Source of the DNA: Yoonia sp.
Lineage (GTDB): Bacteria; Pseudomonadota; Alphaproteobacteria; Rhodobacterales; Rhodobacteraceae
DNA: 49,114 bases
Assembly (NCBI GenBank): GCA_023955335.1
Contig: JAGSGF010000019.1
Coordinates: 1-49,114 of the forward strand
Direction: 5' to 3'
Position numbers and translations under genes: made by a program. Each line of letters opens with the position of its first letter. The first letter of the stretch is position 1. Under the pieces are notes generated by a model that was given only the letters and a program-made list of their open reading frames with translations, was not told where the DNA came from and did not search any database. Shown piece after piece: positions 34,634-45,084 of this stretch.

Positions 34634-36190
34634 ATGACGACGAATGAAGTGTTGATTTTCGACACCACCCTGCGCGATGGCGAGCAATCCCCTGGTGCGA
34701 CCATGACCCACGCTGAAAAGCTGGAGATCGCCGAGTTGCTCGATGAAATGGGCGTCGATATTATCGAGGCTGGCTTCCCGATCGCATCCGAAGGCGACTT
34801 TAAGGCCGTGACCGAGATATCGCAGCGTTCCAAGCGTGCCACAATCTGCGGACTGGCCCGCGCCAATTACAAGGATATCGACCGCTGCTGGGAGGCCGTA
34901 AAACACGCCAAATCCCCGCGCATCCACACGTTTATCGGCACGTCCGAATTGCATCGCGCAATCCCGAACCTGACGATGGACGAGATGGCTGTCCGTATCC
35001 ACGACACCGTCACCCACGCCCGCAACCTGTGCGACAACGTGCAATGGTCCCCGATGGATGCGACCCGCACCGAATGGGATTACCTGTGCCGCGTGGTCGA
35101 GATCGCAATCAAGGCTGGCGCAACCACGATCAACATTCCCGACACCGTGGGCTATACTGCCCCCGTGGAATCCGCCAACCTGATCCGCCGTTTGATCAGC
35201 ACTGTTCCGGGTGCCAATGACGTCATCTTTGCCACCCACTGCCACAATGATCTGGGCTTGGCGACGGCAAACTCACTGGCTGCCGTCGAAGGTGGTGCAC
35301 GTCAGATCGAGTGCACAATCAACGGCTTGGGCGAACGTGCTGGCAATACCGCACTGGAAGAGGTCGTCATGGCGCTGAAGGTCCGCGCTGACATCATGCC
35401 GTATACCACCCACATCGACACAACTAAAATCATGAATATCAGCCGCCGTGTCGCGGCAGTGTCCGGGTTTGCCGTTCAGTTCAACAAGGCGATTGTTGGC
35501 AAAAATGCGTTTGCGCATGAATCGGGCATTCACCAAGACGGCATGCTCAAGAACAAAGATACGTTCGAAATCATGCGCCCTGAATCCGTGGGCTTGGCAG
35601 GCACCTCATTGCCGCTGGGCAAGCATTCCGGCCGCGCTGCGCTGCGCGCCAAGCTGGCCGAACTGGGCTTTGACATGGCCGACAACCAACTCAAGGACGT
35701 GTTCGTCCGGTTTAAGGAATTGGCTGACCGAAAAAAGGAAGTCTATGATGACGACCTGATCGCATTGGTTCACCAGCACGATGGGCAAGAAGACCGCGTG
35801 CGTCTGAAATCATTGCGCGTTGTGTGCGGTACCGAAGGCCCACAGTCAGCTGATATGGCTTTGGAAGTTGATGGCGTTGTTGTTGAAACGACAGCCACGG
35901 GTGACGGTCCCGTTGATGCGACGTTCAATGCCGTCAAAGCGTTGGTCGATCACAGCGCCCGTTTGCAGTTGTACCAAGTCAGTGCCGTGACCGAGGGCAC
36001 GGATGCGCAGGCCACCGTGTCTGTCCGCATGGAAGAAGACGGGCGCATCGCTACGGGCCAATCTGCGGATACCGATACGGTCGTGGCCAGCGCCAAGGCC
36101 TACATCAATGCGCTCAACCGCTTGATGGTGCGCCGCGAGCAATCGCAGCCGGGGTATGACACCAAGGGCGTCAGCTACAAAGACACATGA
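34634..36190 (+). CDS. leuA: 2-isopropylmalate synthase
   Basis: A 518-residue enzyme that condenses acetyl-CoA with 2-oxoisovalerate in the first committed step of leucine synthesis. The TIM barrel starts with FDTTLRDGEQSPGATM; the metal-binding HCHNDLGLATANSLA carries the HxH pair; and a C-terminal regulatory domain (from about residue 395, VVCGTEGPQSADMALEV) binds leucine for feedback. AAGGAA precedes the ATG by eight bases. It is controlled by the leader and stem-loops just upstream. The other leu genes are not in the window. Confidence 0.96.
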   Translation: MTTNEVLIFDTTLRDGEQSPGATMTHAEKLEIAELLDEMGVDIIEAGFPIASEGDFKAVTEISQRSKRATICGLARANYKDIDRCWEAVKHAKSPRIHTFIGTSELHRAIPNLTMDEMAVRIHDTVTHARNLCDNVQWSPMDATRTEWDYLCRVVEIAIKAGATTINIPDTVGYTAPVESANLIRRLISTVPGANDVIFATHCHNDLGLATANSLAAVEGGARQIECTINGLGERAGNTALEEVVMALKVRADIMPYTTHIDTTKIMNISRRVAAVSGFAVQFNKAIVGKNAFAHESGIHQDGMLKNKDTFEIMRPESVGLAGTSLPLGKHSGRAALRAKLAELGFDMADNQLKDVFVRFKELADRKKEVYDDDLIALVHQHDGQEDRVRLKSLRVVCGTEGPQSADMALEVDGVVVETTATGDGPVDATFNAVKALVDHSARLQLYQVSAVTEGTDAQATVSVRMEEDGRIATGQSADTDTVVASAKAYINALNRLMVRREQSQPGYDTKGVSYKDT

Positions 36191-36294
36191 TCACGATGGG
36201 CGGCCCTTTGGTCGCCCTGACCCGCTTTGGTGGCAAGATCACGCCAAGCGACTGCGTGATTGCCCCTTTCGCAAAGCGTCCCCCTTTCCTATAA

Positions 36295-37392
<1,098 letters not shown>

Positions 37393-37410
37393 ACCAAGGC
37401 GGGTCCGATA

Positions 37411-38316
37411 GTGGCAAATGACCGCAATACCGAGGACTATTTCGGCCCGATCCGCAGATTGCTAGTCGGGCTCCTTGTCCTTGCGCTATTGGGTATTTTT
37501 CTAGTTTGGCGCATTGATAGCCCGCGTGTCGAACGGTTTCGTTTAGCCGTGATCGACCGCGTAGTTCCGTCTTTTGATTGGGCCATGGCCCCTGTCACCA
37601 GCATCGCCAATCTGGTGAGCGATTTTCAGTCTTATCAACAACTTGCCGCCCAAAACGGCGATCTTCGCCGCGAACTCCAGCAGATGAAAGCGTGGAAAGA
37701 AGCCGCACTTCAGCTCGAGCAGGAGAACGCTAAACTTCTGGGTCTCAACAATGTCCGTCTTGATCCGAAACTGACCTATGTAACTGGCGTTGTCATGACC
37801 GACAGCGGGTCCCCGTTTCGGCAGTCTGTGCTGCTGAATGTTGGTGCACGTGACGGCATTATTGACGGCTGGCCCACGATGGATGGTATCGGCCTTGTCG
37901 GTCGCATTAGCGGTGTCGGTGATAAAACCGCCCGTGTCATTTTGCTGACCGACACCTCAAGCCGCATTCCGATCACCATTCAACCGTCCGGCCAACGTGC
38001 CATTTTGGGTGGCGACAACACGTTGAACCCGCCTGTCGATTTTCTAGAGAACGCCGATCTGGTTCGCCCGGGCGACCGCGTGGTCACGTCTGGCGATGGC
38101 GGCGTATTCCCTGCTGATCTGCTGGTTGGTCAGGTTGCATTGGGCACTGACCGCCGTCTGCGCGTACGTTTGTCAGCCGACTATGAGCGGCTCGAATTCC
38201 TCCGCGTATTACGGTCACGGGCGCATGAGGATATTTATGATCCCGGCGGCCTGCTCGCTCCCGAAGACTTGCCCGCTCTCGCGGTGGATGCCGCAGAGGT
38301 CGCATCTGATGGCTGA
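37411..38316 (+). CDS. mreC: Rod shape-determining protein MreC
   Basis: A 301-residue protein with one N-terminal membrane helix (about 16-34, LLVGLLVLALLGIFLVW), a coiled coil (about 75-110, rich in Q, E and K) and a periplasmic beta domain with SGSPFRQSVLLNVGARDGI and GLVGRISGVG. It links MreB with the wall enzymes. The start is GTG. It overlaps mreD by 8 bp. Confidence 0.94.
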   Translation: MANDRNTEDYFGPIRRLLVGLLVLALLGIFLVWRIDSPRVERFRLAVIDRVVPSFDWAMAPVTSIANLVSDFQSYQQLAAQNGDLRRELQQMKAWKEAALQLEQENAKLLGLNNVRLDPKLTYVTGVVMTDSGSPFRQSVLLNVGARDGIIDGWPTMDGIGLVGRISGVGDKTARVILLTDTSSRIPITIQPSGQRAILGGDNTLNPPVDFLENADLVRPGDRVVTSGDGGVFPADLLVGQVALGTDRRLRVRLSADYERLEFLRVLRSRAHEDIYDPGGLLAPEDLPALAVDAAEVASDG

Positions 38317-38848
38317 AGCCCCTGCGACCCAAGTCTGGATTGGCCGATTGGTATTCATCGCGTTTGCGATGATCCTGATCTTTGGCCAATTATTGCCGCT
38401 TGATACCCGTCCGGCTGAGTGGGCCGCCCCCAACTGGCTGTTGGCTATCACCTTAGCATGGATCGCCCGCCGTCCTGACTATGTGCCCGTTGTTGTTGTT
38501 GCTGGCATCTTTTTGCTCGCCGATCTGTTGTTTCAGCGACCACCGGGTCTGTGGACTGCATTGGTCGTTATCCTGACAGAAATGTTGCGCGCCCGCACCG
38601 CACGCATCCGTGATTTGCCACTGCTTTTGGAATGGGGCACGTTCGCCGTCGGTATCGTTGCTATCACATTGATAAATCGTGCCGTTCTCATGGTAATGAT
38701 GTCACCCCAACAGCCGCTTGCGTTAACGTTGATCGAAATGGTTATGACGATTGTGTTTTTTCCGGTTGTTATCGCCATCGCCCAGTTTGTGTTTGGCGTC
38801 GCCCGCCCGGCGCTGGGCGAGGTCAATAGCCGAGGACACCGCCTATGA
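38309..38848 (+). CDS. mreD: Rod shape-determining protein MreD
   Basis: A 179-residue membrane protein with about five helices (LVFIAFAMILIFGQLLPL, then NWLLAITLAWIA, VPVVVVAGIFLLADLLF and so on). The ATG at 38309 lies inside the end of mreC; the longer frame upstream reads across mreC. Overlaps pbp2 by ATGA. Confidence 0.92.
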   Translation: MAEAPATQVWIGRLVFIAFAMILIFGQLLPLDTRPAEWAAPNWLLAITLAWIARRPDYVPVVVVAGIFLLADLLFQRPPGLWTALVVILTEMLRARTARIRDLPLLLEWGTFAVGIVAITLINRAVLMVMMSPQQPLALTLIEMVMTIVFFPVVIAIAQFVFGVARPALGEVNSRGHRL

Positions 38849-40785
38849 AACGCAACACCAAAGACGTTGATGAAAGCGCCCGCCGCATCTCGCGCCGTGC
38901 GCTGGTCGTTGGGGCAGTTCAATTGGGCATCGTCGGTGGGTTGGGCTTGCGGATGCAATCATTGCAGATCAAGCAGGCTGATCAGTTTCGCCTGCTCGCC
39001 GAAGAAAACCGCATCAACATTCGCCTCATCCCGCCTGCCCGTGGCTTAATCTTTGACCTCAATGGCCGACCGATAGCCGCCAACGAACAAAACTACCGCA
39101 TTGTTATGGTCCGCGAGGACGCAGGCGACGTCGGCGAAGTTTTAGAGCGATTGACCAAACTGGTCCCACTTGACCCCGAAGATTTGGCCCGCGCGATGGA
39201 AGAAATGCGCCGCCGGTCACCATTCGTGCCTGTCACCATCGCTGATCGTTTGACGTGGGAGGATGTGGCCCGTGTAAATGTGAACACCCCTGCATTGCCC
39301 GGGATCACGGCCGAGGTTGGCCTGTCTCGTGTTTATCCCTGGGGTGCCGATTTGGGCCATGTCGTTGGCTATGTTGGTCCCGTGTCAGACTACGATTTGT
39401 CTCGTATTGATGACCAAGATCCGTTGCTGCAAATTCCAAAATTCCAAATCGGTAAAACCGGCGCCGAGAATAAATTGGAACGTCGCTTGCGTGGCACTGC
39501 TGGCACCAAGCGGATTGAAGTCAATGCGGTGGGCCGCGTGATGCGCGAATTGGACCGCAAAGAGGGCAATTCTGGCGCAGACGTCCAGCTGACGATCGAT
39601 GCCCGCTTGCAGTCTTATGTGCAAGCTCGTTTGGATAATGAAAGCGCAGGCGCCGTTGTTCTTGATCTCGAGAACGGCGATTTGCGTGCCGTTGCCTCAG
39701 CCCCGACGTTTGACCCCAACATGTTTGTGCGCGGAATTTCCGTGGCCAACTGGCGTGATCTGAACGAGAATAAATACCGCCCGCTTGCGGCCAAAGCCGT
39801 GCAAGGCACCTATCCGCCCGGGTCGACATTTAAGATGGTCACAGTGCTTGCCGCATTAGAAGATGGCAAAGTCACGCCCGAGGAAACCGTTCGCTGCAAG
39901 GGGTGGGTCGACGTCTATGGCACCCGCTTCCATTGCTGGAAACGTGCGGGCCACGGCAATATGAACCTGCACGACAGCCTCAAGCAGTCCTGCGACAGCT
40001 ATTATTACGAGATCAGCCAGCGCGTTGGCATCGACAAAATCGCTGCAATGGCCCGCAAGCTGGGTCTGGGCATCAAGCATGACCTGCCATTGTCTGCCGT
40101 GGCCGCTGGACTGGCCCCCGACAAAGCGTGGAAGAAGAAAGTCCGCAACGAGGATTGGCGCATCGGCGATACGGTCAACGCGTCTATCGGTCAGGGGTAT
40201 GTCCTGTCGTCCCCGTTGCAGTTGGCCATTATGGCAGGCCGTTTGGCGACGGGACGCACGATTACCCCCCGTTTGATCCGCGCTATTGACGGGGTCGAGG
40301 AACCTAGCGGCCTTGGCGAAGACCTTGGCCTGAACGAGAATTACCTGCGCCGCGTCCGTGCCGCGATGACCGATGTGTCGAACAATGCACGTGGCACTGC
40401 ATACCGGTCGCGCATCAACGTGCCAGACATGAAGATGGCCGGGAAAACCGGTACATCCCAAGTGCGTCGCATCACCGCAGAGGAACGCGCACGTGGTGTC
40501 ACCCGCAACGCCGATTTGCCGTGGGAACGCCGCGACCATGCGCTGTTCGTCAGTTTCGCCCCTGTTGAAAACCCGCGCTTTGCTGTAGCGGTTATCGTTG
40601 AACATGGCGGTGGCGGGTCGACCATTGCCGCCCCGATTGCCCGCGATATCATGCTGCAAGCCCTGTATGATGGTGAACCACCCTTAGATGCCTATCCGTC
40701 GGCGGACCGTGGCCGCATTGCCGAACAACAGCGGAAAATCCGCGAACGTGTTCCTCCCGGATCAAAGGGACAGGATCGCGCATGA
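38845..40785 (+). CDS. mrdA: Penicillin-binding protein 2 (elongation transpeptidase)
   Basis: A 646-residue class B penicillin-binding protein, partner of RodA in side-wall synthesis. One N-terminal helix follows RRISRRALVVGAVQLGIVGG. The transpeptidase boxes are the active-site YPPGSTFKM (SxxK), SCDSYYYEIS (SxD, the usual form for this class) and GKTGTSQVR (KTG). It overlaps mreD and rodA by 4 bp on each side. Confidence 0.95.
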   Translation: MKRNTKDVDESARRISRRALVVGAVQLGIVGGLGLRMQSLQIKQADQFRLLAEENRINIRLIPPARGLIFDLNGRPIAANEQNYRIVMVREDAGDVGEVLERLTKLVPLDPEDLARAMEEMRRRSPFVPVTIADRLTWEDVARVNVNTPALPGITAEVGLSRVYPWGADLGHVVGYVGPVSDYDLSRIDDQDPLLQIPKFQIGKTGAENKLERRLRGTAGTKRIEVNAVGRVMRELDRKEGNSGADVQLTIDARLQSYVQARLDNESAGAVVLDLENGDLRAVASAPTFDPNMFVRGISVANWRDLNENKYRPLAAKAVQGTYPPGSTFKMVTVLAALEDGKVTPEETVRCKGWVDVYGTRFHCWKRAGHGNMNLHDSLKQSCDSYYYEISQRVGIDKIAAMARKLGLGIKHDLPLSAVAAGLAPDKAWKKKVRNEDWRIGDTVNASIGQGYVLSSPLQLAIMAGRLATGRTITPRLIRAIDGVEEPSGLGEDLGLNENYLRRVRAAMTDVSNNARGTAYRSRINVPDMKMAGKTGTSQVRRITAEERARGVTRNADLPWERRDHALFVSFAPVENPRFAVAVIVEHGGGGSTIAAPIARDIMLQALYDGEPPLDAYPSADRGRIAEQQRKIRERVPPGSKGQDRA

Positions 40786-41921
40786 GTTATCTTGCGTATA
40801 ACGCCAAATATGTCCCCACCGGTTTTCGCAAACTGATGTTCATGAACTGGGCCATTATTGTTTTGCTGACGGCAGTGGCAGGCTACGGGTTTATCATGCT
40901 GTATTCCGTCGCAGGTGGGTCAGCCGACCCTTGGATGTCTGCCCAAATCAAGCGCTTTGGCGTCGGCATGGCGATGCTTGTCGGTGTTGCGATGGTCCCG
41001 ATCTGGTTCTGGCGCAATGTTTCAGCTGTTGCATTTGGTGTATCGGTTTTGCTGCTGATTGCGGTCGAACTTTTTGGCGCGGTTGGCATGGGGGCCCAGC
41101 GTTGGATCGATCTGGGCTTCATGCGGTTGCAGCCCTCCGAGTTGACGAAAATCACGCTCGTGATGATATTAGCTGCGTATTATGACTGGCTGCCGACCGA
41201 TAAGACGTCGCGTCCTTTGTGGGTGCTTGTTCCTGTGATGATTATCCTGTTTCCCACCTTTCTTGTATTACGCCAACCTGATCTTGGCACGGCATTGCTG
41301 CTGCTGATGGGCGGTGCCACCATCATGTTTTTGGCGGGTGTGCATTGGGCATATTTCGCGACCGTGTTTGCCGCCGGCATTGCAGCCCTCGTCGCCGTAT
41401 TTCAGGGCCGTGGTACAAGCTGGCAACTGCTCAAGGACTATCAGTATCGCCGCATTGATACGTTTTTGGACCCATCAAACGACCCGTTGGGCGCAGGGTA
41501 CCACATTACGCAGGCCAAGATTGCACTTGGGTCTGGTGGCTGGACGGGGCGCGGATTTATGCAAGGCACTCAAAGCCGCCTGAACTTTTTACCCGAAAAG
41601 CATACCGACTTTATTTTCACCACACTGGCCGAGGAATTTGGCTTTGTTGGCGCGTTTGCCCTGCTGATACTTTACGTTCTTATCATCTTGTTTTGTGTTG
41701 CATCTGCAATGGGCAATAAGGACCGCTTTGCGTCCCTTTTGACCCTTGGCGTCGCGATGACCTTCTTTTTGTTCTTTGCCGTCAATATGGCGATGGTCAC
41801 GGGGCTTGCGCCTGTGGTCGGCGTCCCGCTTCCGCTTGTCAGTTATGGTGGATCGGCCATGCTGGTGCTTCTTATCGCGTTTGGCTTAGTCCAAAGCGCA
41901 CATGTTCATAGGCCCCGCTAA
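40782..41921 (+). CDS. rodA: Rod shape-determining protein RodA (SEDS glycosyltransferase)
   Basis: A 379-residue SEDS polymerase with about ten membrane helices. It polymerises lipid II into glycan strands together with PBP2. Family marks are MGAQRWIDLGFMRLQPSELTK, YHITQAKIALGSGGWTGRG, LPEKHTDFIFTTLAEEFGF and the final PLPLVSYGGSAML. It overlaps the next gene by one base (TAATG). Confidence 0.96.
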   Translation: MSYLAYNAKYVPTGFRKLMFMNWAIIVLLTAVAGYGFIMLYSVAGGSADPWMSAQIKRFGVGMAMLVGVAMVPIWFWRNVSAVAFGVSVLLLIAVELFGAVGMGAQRWIDLGFMRLQPSELTKITLVMILAAYYDWLPTDKTSRPLWVLVPVMIILFPTFLVLRQPDLGTALLLLMGGATIMFLAGVHWAYFATVFAAGIAALVAVFQGRGTSWQLLKDYQYRRIDTFLDPSNDPLGAGYHITQAKIALGSGGWTGRGFMQGTQSRLNFLPEKHTDFIFTTLAEEFGFVGAFALLILYVLIILFCVASAMGNKDRFASLLTLGVAMTFFLFFAVNMAMVTGLAPVVGVPLPLVSYGGSAMLVLLIAFGLVQSAHVHRPR

Positions 41922-42853
41922 TGATAAATGTTTTGTTTTCCGCCAAGCCCGCAGCGTGGGCAGAATACCGTGTTTCATTGGAAACTGCTTTTGCCGATGC
42001 GGGCATGGATGTGGCACTTGCCACCGACCATGCCCCTGATGCTGTCGACTACATCGTGTTTGCACCCAACGGCCCCGTCACCGACTTCACGCCTTATGTG
42101 AATACCAAGGGCATACTCAGCCTTTGGGCTGGCGTCGAAACCGTTGTTGGTAACGCCACCCTGACCCAACCCCTGATACGCATGGTGGACGACAGTTTGA
42201 CTGCTGGCATGGTCGAATGGGTGGTGGGCCATGCGTTGCGACATCATTTGGGCATGGACGTCCACATCACCGGCCAAGATGGCGTGTGGCGCGATACGGT
42301 TTATCCGCCTTTGGCACGCGCGCGACCTGTGACAATCCTTGGGCTGGGCGCACTTGGCACGGCCTGCGGTCAAGCCTTAACGACGTTAGGCTTCCCGGTG
42401 ACAGGCTGGAGCCGCAGTCCGAAAACCGTCGACGGCATGCGCTGTTTGCACGGTGCAGACGGATTGCGAGATGCGCTAACGGATGCCCAGATAGTCGTGC
42501 TGCTGTTGCCCGATACTCCTGCGACTGAAAATACGCTGAATGCCGATACGCTCGCTTTGCTCGCCCATGGTGCGTTTGTGATTAATCCGGGCCGTGGTCC
42601 GTTGATTGACGATGACGCAGTGTTGGCGGCGTTAGAGAGCGGCCAGATTGCCCACGCCACGCTCGATGTATTTCGCATTGAGCCGTTGCCCAGCGATCAC
42701 CCGTATTGGGCGCATCCGTCGGTTACGGTCACCCCCCACATTGCGTCAACCACGCGTCCAGATACGGCCAGCCGGATTATTGCCGCAAATATTCAGCGAC
42801 ATCAGACTGGTGATCAGTTCGAAAACCAAGTGGACCGCGTTGCCGGATACTAG
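41921..42853 (+). CDS. ghrA: Glyoxylate/hydroxypyruvate reductase A
   Basis: A 310-residue D-2-hydroxyacid dehydrogenase of the GhrA subgroup. It reduces glyoxylate and hydroxypyruvate with NADPH. The Rossmann motif is ILGLGALGTACGQ; the catalytic Arg is in INPGRGPLID, and the His in TPHIASTTRPD; the Glu precedes LPSDHPYW in FRIEPLP. The start codon uses the last base of the rodA stop, so it is translationally coupled to the cell-shape operon, although no functional link is evident. It overlaps the SseB-like gene by 4 bp tail to tail. Confidence 0.92.
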   Translation: MINVLFSAKPAAWAEYRVSLETAFADAGMDVALATDHAPDAVDYIVFAPNGPVTDFTPYVNTKGILSLWAGVETVVGNATLTQPLIRMVDDSLTAGMVEWVVGHALRHHLGMDVHITGQDGVWRDTVYPPLARARPVTILGLGALGTACGQALTTLGFPVTGWSRSPKTVDGMRCLHGADGLRDALTDAQIVVLLLPDTPATENTLNADTLALLAHGAFVINPGRGPLIDDDAVLAALESGQIAHATLDVFRIEPLPSDHPYWAHPSVTVTPHIASTTRPDTASRIIAANIQRHQTGDQFENQVDRVAGY

Positions 42854-43626
42854 CGCAAACGCGGCGGTTTATCGGGATCCATGCCCGGCGCAGATGGCGC
42901 TTGCGGGTCGTGTAACGCTGGCAGATCAAACCGCAAACCGACCTTTTCAAGGTGCGTCGTCAGTTGGTCGTCGCTGCGTGCAAACAGCACATCCATTATG
43001 CCAGCTTCAATTCCCGAGAATGTCAGCGCTTCGCCAGCTGCTTTGGCCAGCGCATCTTGTGCGCCGGGAACCGCATCAATAAAGGCCAATACGTGGCCCT
43101 TTGCCCCATCCTCATAAGTCGCCGCTGCCAGATAGGCGGTTTGCGCAAGCCCTGCCGCAATGGCGAGCTTCCGGTCTAGGCCTGTGACCACAGCCTCCGG
43201 AAGACCGCGGGGGGCGGATACTTCGGTCAGGCGCGCGTGGGATTCTTCGGGCGTGTTATCAAGGGTGGCGTGCAACCAATCGACGGCCTCTGCGGGGATC
43301 AACATCGCAGAGGGTGCCACGTCGAGGTTCAGCGCAAAGCCGATGTTTTGTCGCACAAGCATATCGCACAGAACGCGACCTGACAGCCCTGCATAGGGGG
43401 CTTGGCGGCCGACGAATTGGGCCAGGCGGTCTTCACGGTCAAAAATCAGAGCGAATTGCTGGTTTTCAATGTCGAACAGCTCGGGCGTGATTTTGTCGCC
43501 ATCCGCCTCTGCACCCAGCAACATAAACAGTTCTGTATCAGCCAGCCGTTCATAAAACTGCAGGCGCTTCGCGTCATCATCGGGGGCCGCTTGCATGGCG
43601 GCGTGGGCTTGGTCTAGATCAGTCAT
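42850..43626 (-). CDS. SseB-family protein
   Basis: A 258-residue cytosolic protein. The N-terminal half has the SseB pattern (YERLADTELFMLL, then FALIFDREDRLAQFVG); the C-terminal half has FIDAVPGAQDALAKAAGEA and MDVLFARSDD. In enterobacteria SseB names an enhanced-sensitivity protein; its biochemical role is not known. It lies 10 bp after the glycosylase-like gene in the same direction. Confidence 0.78.
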   Translation of the reverse strand: MTDLDQAHAAMQAAPDDDAKRLQFYERLADTELFMLLGAEADGDKITPELFDIENQQFALIFDREDRLAQFVGRQAPYAGLSGRVLCDMLVRQNIGFALNLDVAPSAMLIPAEAVDWLHATLDNTPEESHARLTEVSAPRGLPEAVVTGLDRKLAIAAGLAQTAYLAAATYEDGAKGHVLAFIDAVPGAQDALAKAAGEALTFSGIEAGIMDVLFARSDDQLTTHLEKVGLRFDLPALHDPQAPSAPGMDPDKPPRLR

Positions 43627-43635
43627 GGTGCCTGA

Positions 43636-44235
43636 CTATTCGGTGGCGGGCGGCTCAGCAAGTGCGCTTTGGACGCAGGTCCGTAATGCCGGTAAAAGAT
43701 CAGCTTCAAACCACGGATTTTTCTTGATCCAGCCTGTGTTGCGCCACGATGGATGCGGCAATGAGAACACGTGCGGCGCATGTATTTCCCAGCTTGCCAC
43801 GCGGTCGGTGACCGACACTTTACCGCCCAGATGCCATTTCTGCGCATATCCCCCGATCAGCAGTGTCAGGGGCGGGGAGCCGATAAGGTCCATCGCAGGT
43901 TGCCGCCATGTGTTCGCGCAGATTGGCGGCGGCGGCAGGTCACTGCCCGCCGCATTGTAACCCGGAAAGCAGAATGCCATCGGCAAGATCGCCACGCGGG
44001 TCCGGTCGTAGAATACGTCGTCTGCGATCCCCATCCAATCGCGCAACCGGTCGCCTGATGGGTCGGTAAACGGGCGTCCGCTGATCTGCACGCGTGCACC
44101 TGGGGCTTGGCCCGCAATCAAGATGCGCGCGCCGCTCTTAAACCACACCACAGGACGTGGCGTGTGCGCCGTCACTGTGGCGGCAAAGCGATCCGCGCAC
44201 AGCGTACAGGCATTAATGTCTGAAAACAGTGTCAT
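43636..44235 (-). CDS. Uracil-DNA glycosylase family protein
   Basis: A 199-residue protein with the uracil-DNA glycosylase fold. Motif 1 is LIAGQAPGARVQISGRPFTD and motif 2 is SLPHPSWRNTGW. CTLC near the N-terminus resembles half of the iron-sulfur binding seen in family 4 enzymes, but the rest of the cluster ligands is not clear, so it fits the broader uracil-DNA glycosylase-like group. Whether it removes uracil is unproven. Divergent from the capsule genes. Confidence 0.83.
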   Translation of the reverse strand: MTLFSDINACTLCADRFAATVTAHTPRPVVWFKSGARILIAGQAPGARVQISGRPFTDPSGDRLRDWMGIADDVFYDRTRVAILPMAFCFPGYNAAGSDLPPPPICANTWRQPAMDLIGSPPLTLLIGGYAQKWHLGGKVSVTDRVASWEIHAPHVFSLPHPSWRNTGWIKKNPWFEADLLPALRTCVQSALAEPPATE

Positions 44236-44276
44236 CTGCCAATCTTAGGACAATGCAGAGACGACACAAGGGTCGG

Positions 44277-44297
44277 CGAAATTAGGCCCCAATTTCG
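44277..44297. promoter_or_regulatory. 21-bp inverted repeat upstream of the capsule genes
   Basis: CGAAATT (44277-44283) and AATTTCG (44291-44297) are perfect inverted copies around a 7-bp spacer. It lies in the 189-bp gap between the glycosylase-like gene and kpsT, 42 bp from the former and 128 bp from the latter. CTATAT a few bases downstream may be part of a promoter. A dimeric repressor site is the simplest reading. Confidence 0.45.
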
Positions 44298-44424
44298 AAT
44301 TCACCTATATTTGGTCACAAAATTCCGGCATAGTCGCAACAAAGGGAACACCCCGCAAAAGAGGTGTTAACCTATTGCCGTCATCAATGGCGGTGCCCAC
44401 GTATGGGTAAAGAGCAGGTAAGCC

Positions 44425-45084
44425 GTGTTAGAGTTTGTAAATGTCAGCAAGTCTTTTTGGACCGGAACGCAGCGCAAGGTTATCCTTGATCGCGCGTCAT
44501 TTCGCGTGGAATTGGGCAATTCATTAGGGATTTTAGCCCCAAACGGCACGGGCAAGACAACGCTGATCAATATGATGGCCGGTCTGGAAAAGCCTGACGA
44601 AGGACAAATTCACCGCGGCTGCCGCATTTCATTCCCACTTGGGTTTATGGGCGGGGTCGTCCACAAGCACACCGCCAAGGAAAATAGCCGCTATATCGCG
44701 CGGCTTTATGGCCTTGATCCTGACTACATCGAGGCGTTTTGCCGATGGTTGTGCGGGATAAACGAATACTTTGACATGCCAATCGGGACCTATTCCAGCG
44801 GCATGCGCTCTCGTTTCACGTTTTCGCTATTGTTGGCGCTGGATTTTGACATCTACTTGATCGACGAGGGTATGCCCTCGACCACGGACGCCGAGTTCAA
44901 TAGAAAGGCGGGGGAAATCCTGCGAGAGCGGCTTGAAAATACAACGGTAATTATCGTGTCACATCAACCTGCGACCCTGGAACGGTTTGCCAAATCGGCA
45001 GCGGTTCTGAAAGACGGACGCATTCATATGTTTGACACGTTGGAAGAAGCGAAAGTTCTGTATGACTACGAAACCCAAGGCTAA
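44425..45084 (+). CDS. kpsT: Capsule polysaccharide export ATP-binding protein (KpsT-like)
   Basis: A 219-residue ABC ATPase of the capsule and O-antigen export group. Walker A is APNGTGKTTL, the signature is TYSSGMRSRF, and Walker B is FDIYLIDEGMPS, with the IDEG typical of polysaccharide exporters. The H-loop is IVSHQPATL. The start is GTG with AGGTAAG upstream. The partner permease (KpsM) is not in the window. It overlaps the next gene by 23 bp. Confidence 0.9.
   Translation: MLEFVNVSKSFWTGTQRKVILDRASFRVELGNSLGILAPNGTGKTTLINMMAGLEKPDEGQIHRGCRISFPLGFMGGVVHKHTAKENSRYIARLYGLDPDYIEAFCRWLCGINEYFDMPIGTYSSGMRSRFTFSLLLALDFDIYLIDEGMPSTTDAEFNRKAGEILRERLENTTVIIVSHQPATLERFAKSAAVLKDGRIHMFDTLEEAKVLYDYETQG

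Noticed and set aside
40339..40662. Long minus-strand frames opposite pbp2 and mreB
   Set aside because: They mirror strongly conserved coding sequence, show no domain and have low-complexity composition typical of antisense frames in GC-rich genes.
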